From RI-231 sp041394905 (GTDB lineage Bacteria > Acidobacteriota > Terriglobia > Bryobacterales > UBA6623), in the NCBI GenBank assembly GCA_041394905.1, contig JAWKHJ010000002.1:372001-436000 (forward strand): a DNA stretch of 64,000 bases. Direction: 5' to 3'. Under the pieces are notes generated by a model. It saw only the letters and a program-made list of their open reading frames with translations, made no database searches and was not told where the DNA came from. How positions within the stretch are numbered: position 1 is the stretch's first letter; every line of letters begins with the position of its first letter. The position numbers and the translations under genes were made by a program. Shown piece after piece: positions 17,088 through 25,472 of this stretch.

Positions 17088-18461
17088 ATGCGGACGGCCC
17101 TGGCACTTCTGTTTCTGGCCCTGCCCATCCACGGCTTGGAGCAAGAGGATGACCTCGAACGGTCGGTCCCGTCGCCACGGGAGTACTCAGTGTCGTCGAG
17201 AGCGCGCCGCTGATCTGTGACGCTGCCGGTGCCTCTATGAGGATATTCAGCTATGGTGCGCCGGCTGGACCCTTTCAGCCTTCCTCGATCCTCAACAATT
17301 CAGTCGTTAACTCAAGGAGGATACAGCGCTCGACCGGGAAGAGACTTCAGCGGCGTCGTCTCCCTCAATCACGGCCGTGTCATCGTGCTGCCAGACTTTG
17401 CCAGAACCGTCGATGCGCGCCGGTCTGGCGCCGGGCGGCGAATCGTCGGGATCAACGGATACCAGATCGCGGCCCGTAACATCGGTATCGACCGGCGCTG
17501 CTCTGCTCGTCGCCAACGGCTGCTGGACTGATGGTGCTGCGTCGAACTCCTGCGGCTCATCCCATGACTCTGACTCCGGAAGAGCTTGCGGACCGTGTCG
17601 GCTTACAGTTCGAGCTAAGCGAAGACGTTGGCCACATCAAGGTCGCCAACTTCCGAGACGGACCTCACATCGAGCTCCGCGAAGCTATCGAAAGCTTGGC
17701 GGCAACGACCTCAAAGGCCTAGTGCTGGACTTCCGGCGCAGCCCCACGGCGGCGTAATCGAGGCTGCTGTCCGGATGGCAGCGATGTTTTGGAGTCGGGC
17801 AGCGCATTCTCTGGATTCAGGGCCGAGGAGGCCGCGGAAGGTGCGTGCCGCCAGGCCGCTCAGGCCTACCGCTTTCCGGTCGCCGTTCTCAGGTCAATGA
17901 CGAGACTGCCAGCGCATCGGAGCTCGTAGCAGGCGCGCTACAGGACCACGACCACGCGACCATCGTCGGACAGCGCAGTTTTGTGGTCTGAGCGTGTTCG
18001 AGCTCAGCAGGGGACACCGGCTGGCGCTGACGTGCCGCTTTATCTCAACCCAGCGGACGCCCCATTCAGCGCCCGCTTTAACGGCTACTTAAACTTCCAG
18101 CTCACGGCCTGTCCAGACGACGGGCCAGTTCGCGAATATCCGACCGATTCCGGACGCGAGATCGGGGGCGGAGGCGTCAGCCGGATAAACTGGTCCCGCC
18201 GCGTCAATATTCGCCCTTCGAGTACTGGCTAGGCTCCTCGTCAGCCATCCTGAGCTACGCCGCAACTACGTCAGCTCGCGCAAGCGTTCGATCGAGCCGT
18301 CGTTTGAGGTCACCCCGGCGATGCTCGGCAGGAATTCAGCTGTATCTTTCGCAGCATGGCACGAGCGTGACGCTGTCGGGTGGACCTCCGCCGTCGACTT
18401 CATCCGCTACAACCTGCGGCAGGAAATCTTCAACCTGACGCTGGGCGTCGAGTACAGCTGA
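17088..18461 (+). CDS. Secreted S41 family (C-terminal processing-type) peptidase (many frameshifts)
   Basis: The gene starts MRTALALLFLALPIHG, a signal peptide. A PDZ-like part (GRRIVGINGYQIAARN) precedes the tail-specific protease core: VGHIKVANFRDGPHIELREA, KGLVLDFRRSP, AAVRMAAMF-like, and near 17883-17990 VNDETASASELVAGALQDH followed by TIVGQRSF. The SASE Ser is the expected nucleophile of the Ser-Lys dyad, and the Lys after GQRSF falls in a damaged stretch. After the core comes FELSRGHRLAL and a C-terminal extension ending IRYNLRQEIFNLTLGVEY. At least six frame changes are needed, and the true stop could lie about 60 bases further. It follows the metalloprotease gene by 36 bases, suggesting a secreted-protease operon. 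Confidence 0.75.
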
Positions 18462-18502
18462 CGAAAGTCGAGCGCGCAACAGCCCGCAAGTCAAGGCCGC
18501 GC

Positions 18503-19225
18503 TCAGCGGTTCTGGGGAAATGACCTGGCTTGCGCCAAACGGCGGTTCAGCTCCGCAAGCTCGCCCAGGTCGAGCCGACCCGTATGAACTGTGCCAAGCG
18601 CAGGTGGATGTTCATCCGGGCCAACTCCTGAATCTCGGCGATGGTCGTGATGCCGCCAGCCGCAGTGATCTCGATGCAGGTCAACGTGCGCAAGCTCGAT
18701 ACGCCAGTCGAGATCCGTGCCTTGCAGCATGCCTTCTGCCGAGTAGGCGGTTGCGAAAGCCTTCGCAGGAAGCGACAAGGCTTGCGGATGCACTTCTTTG
18801 CCGTCAGATCGTTAGATTCTGCTGCTGCCCCGGTCGTGATGCGGCCTTCTTTGGTGTCGAGGCATGACGAAGATCCCTCATCGCGCCCCACTGCCCGGTC
18901 AAACTGCCCCGAAATTGCTCGTTGACGCCCGCCCGAGAACGCCGCCGTGCCGACGATCACCCGCGACGCTCCAGCATCGACCACGAGCCTTGGCGCGTTC
19001 GTCGGACGCCGCCGCCTCCTCGTGGTCGCCCGCTTGGCCAGGTCGCGCACGATCGCATCGTTTCGAACCCTTGCCCATCGCCGCGTCAGGTCGATCACCT
19101 GGATGACGCCGAACGCGAATTTCTCGAGCATGCGCAGCGGCGCGCAGCAACTGAGGGCCTTCTCCTTGCCTTGAACGAGCTGGACGACTTTTTTACCGTC
19201 CTGTAGATCGATGCAGAATGATCAT
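18503..19225 (-). CDS. hisA: HisA-like phosphoribosylformimino-5-aminoimidazole carboxamide ribotide isomerase (frameshifted)
   Basis: No single frame is intact, but the pieces assemble in order into a normal-length HisA of about 240 residues. They are MII(P)CIDLQDGK with VVQLVQGKEKAL, FGVIQVIDLDAAMGKGS, NDAIVRDLAKRATTR, LVVDAGASRVIVGTAAFSGG, LDTKEGRITT, EGMLQGTDLDW, IEITAAGGITTIAEIQELAR, and YTGRLDLGELAELNRR. The catalytic Asp pair of HisA (CIDL and LDTKEG) and the phosphate loops (GTAAF, AAGGI) are present. HisA is a TIM barrel converting ProFAR to PRFAR in histidine synthesis. The ATG overlaps the NUDIX stop (ATGA). No other his gene is nearby. About five or more indels are needed. Confidence 0.8.
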
Positions 19226-19692
19226 GCCTTGCTCCAGCCAGAGACACCGCAACGCCTCGGCGCCGTAGAACTGGATCGCCTCGGGAACTTGCCAGGCGGG
19301 GTCGCCCAGCTCTTGCTGGAAATCCGCGACCAGCGGATGGCGTGGTTGCTCGGCCAGCGTGATTTGGGCACTGGGCGACCGCGCGAATAGATCATCCCGA
19401 TGTGGCGATGGTCGCCCTTGATGTCGTGGATGTCGAGGTAGCTCGGAGCCGTCAAGATCGTCGTGCCGGGAAACTCGCGCGGCGGCCGGTCGCCGACAAG
19501 CTCGATCTCGAGTCCGCTCTCTTCTTTCGCCTCGCGCTTGGCTGCGGTTTCGGGGTCCTCGCCGATCTCGATGTGCCCGCCGACAGGCAGCCACTTTTCG
19601 AGCTTGCGGTGATGGACGAGCAGGACCTGGTTGCCGTGAACGATGAAGACGGAGACGGTGAAGTCGAGGTCGTAAAAGAGATGCGCCACCAA
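19222..19692 (-). CDS. NUDIX hydrolase
   Basis: The protein of about 156 residues starts MVAHLFYDLDFTVSVFIVHG. It has a complete Nudix box, GHIEIGEDPETAAKREAKEE then SGL, with the metal-binding REAKEE. These enzymes cleave nucleoside diphosphates linked to another group; the substrate cannot be read here. After about residue 105 the frame is probably wrong. The other frame (to about 19230) reads LAEQPRHPLVADFQQELGDP and VPEAIQFYGAEALRCLWLE, a more natural C-terminal helix, so an indel near 19385 is likely. It is flanked by a GNAT gene 16 bases upstream and hisA overlapping downstream. Confidence 0.85.
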   Translation of the reverse strand: MVAHLFYDLDFTVSVFIVHGNQVLLVHHRKLEKWLPVGGHIEIGEDPETAAKREAKEESGLEIELVGDRPPREFPGTTILTAPSYLDIHDIKGDHRHIGMIYSRGRPVPKSRWPSNHAIRWSRISSKSWATPPGKFPRRSSSTAPRRCGVSGWSKA

Positions 19693-19708
19693 CCCAGGGT
19701 CGCACTCT

Positions 19709-20152
19709 TTATCGGATGGTTCGTACGTCTTCCCAGACCAGCCAATGTTTCGTCAGTGCGATCGCGCCGAGATGCCGGTAGAACGCCCGCGAAACGTCTT
19801 CGCCGGGGTCCACGCAAACGCGGAACGCCCGCTGTCCGCAGAACCATTCGGCCACACGCTTCAGCAGCTCGCGGCCCATGCCCGCGCCACGCTCTTCGGC
19901 CGCGACGTAGATCCACTGCAACTCGCCGTCGCAGTCGAGCCGGCGGCTCAGGTGGCCGGCGGCATAGCCCACGATCTTTCCGGCCTTGGTCGCGACCCAC
20001 ATCACGCGCGGATGCAAGGCGTGCGCGGGGTAGTAGACCCCGGCGAGATAGCCGCGCATGCGGCCCTCGGGCGCGCCTCCGCCCTCCTCCGGCCCGCGCA
20101 GCGCGGCGATCGCCGGTATGTCCGCCATCTCCGCCAGCCGGTACTGGATCAT
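19709..20152 (-). CDS. GNAT family N-acetyltransferase
   Basis: This intact 147-residue protein has the GNAT fold. MIQYRLAEMADIPAIAALRG is the first strand/helix, MWVATKAGKIVGYAAGHLSR the central hairpin, and QWIYVAAEERGAGMGRELLK the acetyl-CoA pyrophosphate loop (RGAGMG). The C-terminal part is CVDPGEDVSRAFYRHLGAI. The acceptor is unknown. It is the first gene of a tight GNAT-NUDIX-hisA run, with a 182-base gap to the HAD gene upstream. That gap holds a short open stretch but no gene I can support. Confidence 0.9.
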   Translation of the reverse strand: MIQYRLAEMADIPAIAALRGPEEGGGAPEGRMRGYLAGVYYPAHALHPRVMWVATKAGKIVGYAAGHLSRRLDCDGELQWIYVAAEERGAGMGRELLKRVAEWFCGQRAFRVCVDPGEDVSRAFYRHLGAIALTKHWLVWEDVRTIR

Positions 20153-20334
20153 TTGAAAGCAAGTTTAGCTAGGCGGTGCTGACGCGTGGGGACGCTCCGC
20201 GAGATTTGCGGGAATGGCACGAAACGAGCAAGAGCTAAGCATCCGGCGGAACACATCGCCGCGCACATCGAACTGATCCGGGCGCAGAGCGTCAATCGGC
20301 GAGTTGGCCTGACCTCTTAGCCGTCCAACCAGAC

Positions 20335-21184
20335 TCACACCGCTCCTAGCTTTAGGGCGAGGTCTTCAAAGTCAGTCGCTACGACGTCGAACTCCTCGCC
20401 GGATTCGAGCTCTCGATCATCGTCATCACCCCATTCTCCTGGCCGCGGCACATAAGCAGTTCGGAGCCCGGCGTCGCGAGCGCCCCTGAGATCGCTGGGG
20501 TGTGCCGCCACCATCATTGCTTCGTCGAGACGAAAGCCCAGCAGCTCCACTCCTTTCTGGTAGGCGAGCGGGTCCGGCTTGTAGTGGCCCAGGAACTCGC
20601 ACGAGACGAGTGCATCCCAGTGAAGGTCGGCTGCCTTCGAAGTGCTCACCAGCAATGAAAGGCTCAACACCGATAGGCCGCTTACAGTGAATCGGCTTCT
20701 AAGCTGCGACAAGCCGCTGCGAGCATCTGGCCAAGCCCTGATCCGATGCCAAGCGAATGTTAGGCTACGCTTCTCTTCCTCGTTGAGCGAAGTAATGCGA
20801 CGTTCCTCCAGGAGCCCGTCCAGGACCATACGGTGAACCTGGTCGATGTTCATAAACAGCAGGTCGCCTTCCCGTACCTTGGGAAGGACGTCGCGAAAAA
20901 CACCGCGACGCCAGTCGTTCGTGAGCTCCGCTGCATCCGCTTCAGGCCCTTGCGGCGAAATAGGGCTGAGACCTCGTCGCGCACTCCCCGGTGCCAGTCG
21001 AGGCAGGCTGCGCCACAATCGAAAGTCAGCACTCGAATCGCGTCGAGGTCGAAACCACTTGCAGGCTGCCGCGCAGGCTCTTGCTGTCCTGCGTTAGCGT
21101 GGGCGCGACCGTCAAAGCGCCAAGACCTGCCAACACCGCTCTCCTTGATATTCCTTCATTCGAGTTCAGATCTTTCTTGCTCAT
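20335..21184 (-). CDS. Tat-exported haloacid-dehalogenase-type hydrolase (frameshifted)
   Basis: ATG at 21184 has GAGGAG upstream and gives MSKKDLNSNEGISRRAVLAG, then LGALTVAPTL, a twin-arginine signal. After a joint near 21040 the HAD type II body follows: motif I RVLTFDCGAACLDWHRGVRD (nucleophile Asp in TFD), ELTNDWRRGVFRDVLPKVRE, motif III GHYKPDPLAYQKGVELLGF with its Lys, and motif IV MMVAAHPSDLRGARDAGLRT. It resembles L-2-haloacid dehalogenases in which a Tat leader precedes the enzyme. Some residues between motifs I and II are out of frame (around 20950 and 20700). Whether it dehalogenates or hydrolyses phosphates cannot be told. It is monocistronic. Confidence 0.82.
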
Positions 21185-21271
21185 CTGAATGCTCCTCGCA
21201 CCTACGCCAATGGTGGTCCAGGTCTACTTTTGTTACGGCCGCACCAAGCTGCCATCCATCCCTTGCCGTCG

Positions 21272-22544
21272 TCAATCCGCGTTATGAAAATCATCCGTTA
21301 GCGGATACTTCGCCGCGATCCGCTCATCAGTTCGATCCCCAGCCCGGGCTTGCCTGAGCCGTAAAGATACCCGCCGCGCAGCTCGCCCGCACCCGGCATC
21401 ATCTCGCGCACCTGCTCCGGGAAAGTCGTTTCTTCCTGGATCCCAAAGCTCGAGATCGACATATCCACGTGATAGGCAATCAACTGGTTGATCGGGTCGT
21501 TCTCGCCGCCTTCCTGCCACGCCGTGCGGCAGCCGAACTGCTCGCATAATGCCGCGATCTTCTTGGCCTGGGTAATTCCGCCGATCATACCCACGCGGCA
21601 GCGGATAAAGTCGATCAACCGCTCCGAGATCAGCGGACGCCACTCGTGCGGGTGCGTGAACAGCTCGCCCATCGCCATCGGCGTCGTCGATTACTGCCGG
21701 ATCATCTTGAAAAACTCGATCTGCTCCGGCGGCAGGATGTCCTCGACGGTATCTTCACGTCTTCGAGCCGTTTGGCCAGTTCCATCGCCGACGCGCCCGA
21801 CAGATGCTCGTGGACGTCGTGCAGGAACTTCCTCCCACCCCAGCTTGTCGCGCAGGTGCTGAAACAGCGCTGGAATGGTATCGACGTGAGCTCCTCGTCG
21901 AACGCCTGGCCGTCGAAACCCGTCTCCGGCCGCGAACACGGTCTTGGGCTCGATGAACCCGCCGCCGCCATAGCCGCCCATTTGTACGCGGACGTGCCCG
22001 GAAGCCCTTCTCCATCCACTCCTGCGCGCTCTCTACGCAGGCCTCCATCGTGGGTCCGCCGGCGTGGGCGTAGCAGGGAACGGCGTCGCGGGCCTTGCCG
22101 CCGAGCAGTTCGTAGACGGGCATCCCGGCGCGCTTGCCCTTGATGTCCCCAAAGCGCCGGTCGAGAGCGCCGTTTGGCAGACGTTCGTGATCGTATTGCG
22201 TTCCGCCAGTACGAGCGCTGGTAGTTCCACTGCCACAGGTCTTCGATGCGGTCGCGGTCTGTCCCTTCCAAAACGGTGCGTGATGCTTTTCGAGCGCTGC
22301 CTTCACAGCCCAACACAAGTAGCGGTCGTTCGCCGAGCCGATGCCGTAAAGGCCAGGCTCGGACGTCGTCGACCTTGACGAAGACCCGGGAGTAGCCGCG
22401 CCCGGGGCTGGTCCCGACCACCTTGACGTTGGTGATCTCAGGCGGCGGCAATCCGCGTGTCGACTGAGCAGCTAGAGGTCGCCCGCGCGCAACATCCAGG
22501 CGGCGGGCAGAGCGGACCTTGAGAAACGAACGGCGGGATGGCAT
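21272..22544 (-). CDS. Tat-exported enolase-superfamily dehydratase, ManD/RspA-like (frameshifted)
   Basis: The start MPSRRSFLK is a Tat leader. Pieces in order: PPPEITNVKVVGTSPGRGYS and RVFVKV; CWAVKAALEKHHAPFWKG; FGDIKGKRAGMPVYELLGGK; DAVPCYAHAGGPTMEACVES; KFLHDVHEHLSGASAMELAK; EDILPPEQIEFFKMIRQ; PMAMGELFTHPHEWRPLISE; FIRCRVGMIGGITQAKKIAA; and SFGIQEETTFPEQVREMMPG. The tail is GKPGLGIELDERIAAKYPLT. This matches the mandelate-racemase/enolase subgroup of D-mannonate dehydratases and RspA (DVH and EDI metal ligands, GEL loop). At least five frame joints occur (about 22480, 22270, 21985, 21895 and 21330). An aldonic acid is the likely substrate; the nearby fucosidase and aldolase suggest a deoxy-sugar acid. 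Confidence 0.82.
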
Positions 22545-22600
22545 GACGGGGCAGGTGTAGCCCATACGCTGCAGCCCGGAAGTGCTAGGCTGATGACGCT

Positions 22601-23887
22601 ATGCCACGTCTGCTCGCCCTCGCTCTTCTGCTCACGATCCCCCTCGCCGCCTACGAGCCCACCAAGGAAAACCTCGAAGCTCGCCAGTGGTTCCAGGACG
22701 CCAAGTTCGGCTTGTTCATCCACTGGGGCGTCTACGCCACCATCGGCAAGGGCGAGTGGGTGATGCAGCAGCAGAAGATGTCCATCACCGAGTACGAGCG
22801 CTATGCCGGCCTGTTCAACCCGGAGAAGTTCGACGCCAAGGCCTGGGTCTCGATGGCGAAGAAAGCCGGGATGAAGTACATCACCTTCACAAGAAGCAAA
22901 CACCACGACGGCTTCGCCATGTGGGACTCAAGCTCACCGATTGGGACATCGTCGACCGCACGCCTTACGGCAAGGACGTCCTCAAGCAGCTTGCCGACGA
23001 GTGCCGCAGCGAGGATCAAGCTGTTCTTCTGCCACTCGCAACTCGACTGGCATTCATGACTATTTCCCGCGCGGCCGCACCGGGACAGCACTCCATCCGG
23101 CCGGATGAGGGCGACTTCAACAAGTACCTCGACTACATGGACAGCCAACTCACCGAGTTGCTCACGAACTACGGTCCCATCGGCGGCATCTGGTTCGACG
23201 GCATGTGGGACGAGCCCGATGCCGACTGGCGTCTCGCTCGAACCTACGGTCTGATCCACAAGCTGCAGCCGGCTGCGGTGATCGGCTCGAACCACCACAT
23301 TGCGCCGTTTCCAGGTGAGGAGCTTCCAGATGTTCGAGGATCTGCCTGGTCAAAACGAAGCCGGGTTTCAGTGAAGCCGGTGTCGTCTCGAAGCTGCCTC
23401 TCCGAGTCCGCCCAGACCATCAGCGGGGCCTGGGGCTACAACTTCTCCGACCACCGCAACAAGAGCGTCGAGGAGCTGCTACCGGTTTCTCATCCGCGCC
23501 GCCGGGGCGACGCCAACCTGCTGCTCAATGTAGGTCCGATGCCGGACGGTACGATCCAGCCCGAGCATGTGGAGCGTCTGCTCGCCATGGGCAATTGGCT
23601 CGACCAGAACGGCGAGTCGATCTATGGAACGCGCGGCGGTCCGGTCTCGCCGCGTCACTGGGGGTGTAACGACGCAGAAGGGTTCGCGCATCTTTATTCA
23701 TGTGCTCGAGCCCGAGGACGGCATCGTCGTCCTTCCCGACTTCGGCAAGCCGGTCTCATCCGCCAAGCTGATGAACGGTGGAAAGGCTGTCAAAGTCGAG
23801 AAGCAGGACTTCGGAACCGTGCTTTATGTACCGCAATCCATCCAGGATCCGATCGACACGATCATCGAAATTCAGACTGGTCAATAA
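22601..23887 (+). CDS. Alpha-L-fucosidase, glycoside hydrolase family 29 (frameshifted)
   Basis: The secreted enzyme of about 430 residues has signal peptide MPRLLALALLLTIPLAAYEP. The GH29 barrel follows: WFQDAKFGLFIHWGVYATIG, GMKYITFT then HHDGFAMWDSKLTDWDIVDR, GDFNKYLDYMDSQLTELLTN, and YGPIGGIWFDGMWDEPDADW, whose Asp in WFDG is the expected nucleophile. Later pieces are SWGYNFSDHRNKSVEEL-like, GDANLLLNVGPMPDGTIQPE, and a C-terminal beta domain (IFIHVLEPEDGIVVLPDFGK). Joints lie near 22893, 22930, 23020, 23070, 23325, 23380, 23485 and 23670. It releases L-fucose from glycans. It faces the ManD-like gene divergently across 56 bases and may share its regulation. Confidence 0.88.
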
Positions 23888-23915
23888 GCGGTTTAGGGGC
23901 GGGCAAAAAGGAACA

Positions 23916-23945
23916 GCCAATTGTTACAATTCTGTAACAATTGGC
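23916..23945. repeat. Perfect 13-bp inverted repeat overlapping a candidate -10
   Basis: GCCAATTGTTACA and TGTAACAATTGGC are exact reverse complements separated by ATTC. The left arm contains the extended -10 form TGTTACAAT (23922-23930). It lies between the fucosidase stop and the PhoU-like ATG (13 bases further on). There is no T-run, so it looks more like an operator than an intrinsic terminator; it is AT-rich against a GC-rich background. Confidence 0.7.
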
Positions 23946-23958
23946 ACTGCTACCACGT

Positions 23959-24663
23959 ATGCTGCGTGAAATCTCGAAGCCCTCAAAGGCAAAGACGAGC
24001 TTGGCTCGCTCATCGACGAGTTCGCCGGAATGCTGGACCTCGGCGCGCAGGTCTGCGCGAGCTCCGGCGGTCTATTTCGAGGAACCTGAAGCGACGCCGG
24101 ACCGCGCCGCTTTCCCGCGCGCAAGACGTCAAGATCAACAAGCTCGAACGGAAGATCCGCAAAGCGCCTCGTCTGGCTGCTCGCCGGTCAGTCCGACGGC
24201 CGCGACGGCCCGACTGCGCTGTTATTGATGAGCCTGGTCAAAGACGCCGAGCGCATTGGCGATTACGCCAAAGACCTGGCTCTGCTGACGGGCTACGCCG
24301 GCGGCGCGATGCAATCGGATGCGACTACGCTCAAGCGGATCGCGGACGAGGTCGGCGACATCGTCGACGCCTTGCCAAAGGTCTTCCGAAGCTCCGACCA
24401 ATCGGCTGCGGTGCAATTGGTACGCCAAGGCCGCACGCTCTCGGACCGTTGCGAGGCCCACCTTCGGACGATCGCCGGCGGCTCGCTCTACCCAGGCTTG
24501 GCGTCGCACCTGCTCGGCACACCAGTACTACCTGCGCACGCTCGGCCACGCGCTCAACATTCTTTCGGGCCTGAGGTCAATCCGCTACGCAAGCTGGACT
24601 ACCACGACGAGAAAGACATGCTGGCTGAAGTGCAACTCAGCCGAGCTTACCGACGACGATTAG
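23959..24663 (+). CDS. PhoU-like domain protein (frameshifted)
   Basis: Pieces across three frames give a protein of about 230 residues: MLREISK, ELGSLIDEFAGMLDLGAQVC, QDVKINKLERKIRK, ALLLMSLVKDAERIGDYAKD then LALLTGYAGGAM, RIADEVGDIVDALPKVFRSS, RQGRTLSDRCEAHLRTIAGG, RTLGHALNILSGL, and LRKLDYHDEKDML. The repeated three-helix bundle with the acidic ExxRIGDYAKDL signature is PhoU-like. PhoU proteins modulate phosphate transport or signalling, usually with Pst or Pit; neither is nearby. The stop TAG (24661-24663) overlaps the stop of the convergent aldolase gene. A perfect inverted repeat lies just before the start. Confidence 0.8.
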
Positions 24664-25472
24664 GCTGGCCCCGGCGCTTCCAGCGCCTCGCGCCGAGCGA
24701 TCGCCTCGCGCAGGCCGCTGACTTCCATGTTGAGCGCTCGCTTGTAGACCGCATAGTCGGAATTCCAAGAGATCACGTTGAAGCGATCTCCGAGCCACTG
24801 CTCAGCAGTCCATGTTGGCCGGCTGGATGCCCATACCGTCTTGCCGTGCGCCTTGGCTGTATCGACCACCTTGCGCAACGCCGCCGGGAAATCCGGGTGC
24901 TGGAACTGTGCCGGAATGCCCATCGAGTTTGAGAGGTCGAACTGGCTGCCCACAGGCAATCGACGCCCTCCAGTGCGGCGATTGCGTCAGCGTTGCTGCC
25001 GAGCCCGCGCGTGGATTCGATCTGGCAAATCAGGGGTCGTATTCTCGTTCGACCGCTCGAAAAACTCGGAAGGGTTGACCTGCTGATAGCTGCTCAGCGC
25101 GCCGCCCAGCCCGACGCCCCGCCGTCCCAAGGGTAGGTATTTCATGGCGTTGCGCGCCATGGTGGCCTGCTCGAGCGTTTCCACATTGGGAACCATCACG
25201 CCGAGCGCACCCACGTCCATCGTGCGTGCGATCCAGTGATAGTCGGGGCCGGGCACGCGCACGAACGGTGCGATGTCCGTGGCGGCGAACCAAGCCATCT
25301 GGTCGGCGACATCCTGGTGGCCGGCGCCGGTGTGTTCGGTGTCGATCACGCAGAAATCCAGGTCCGCGGTGGCCAAGATGCGCGCGATTCCGCGGGTCGA
25401 AAACTCCCAAACCATGTGCCCGACCGGGATGCGTCCCTCAGTCAAAGCCTTCTTCATCTTGTTGTCTTTCAT
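24660..25472 (-). CDS. HpcH/HpaI-type 2-keto-3-deoxy sugar acid aldolase (one frameshift)
   Basis: The first frame (25472-24990) begins KKALTEGRIPVGHMVWEFST and continues ADLDFCVIDTEHTGAGHQDV, FVRVPGPDYHWIARTMDVGA, GVMVPNVETLEQATMARNAM, and LPLGRRGVGLGGALSSYQQV. The second frame (24959-24660) continues VGSQFDLSNSMGIPAQFQHP, VVDTAKAHGKTV, and FNVISWNSDYAVYKRALNME. The joint is near 24965-25010. The fold is the metal-dependent class II HpcH/HpaI aldolase barrel; DTEH and the GSQFDLSNSMG loop are characteristic. Such enzymes split 2-keto-3-deoxy-aldonates such as KDR into pyruvate and an aldehyde. The ATG overlaps the stop of the dehydrogenase gene by 4 bases. Confidence 0.88.

Noticed and set aside
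14945..18461. True pseudogenes for the two proteases
   Set aside because: Catalytic motifs are preserved across frames and similar indels occur in unrelated neighbours, fitting sequence error better.
20160..20334. Short plus-strand open stretch with a helical-looking string (KHPAEHIAAHIELIRAQS)
   Set aside because: It has no start with ribosome site in frame and no family match; too short to support as a gene.
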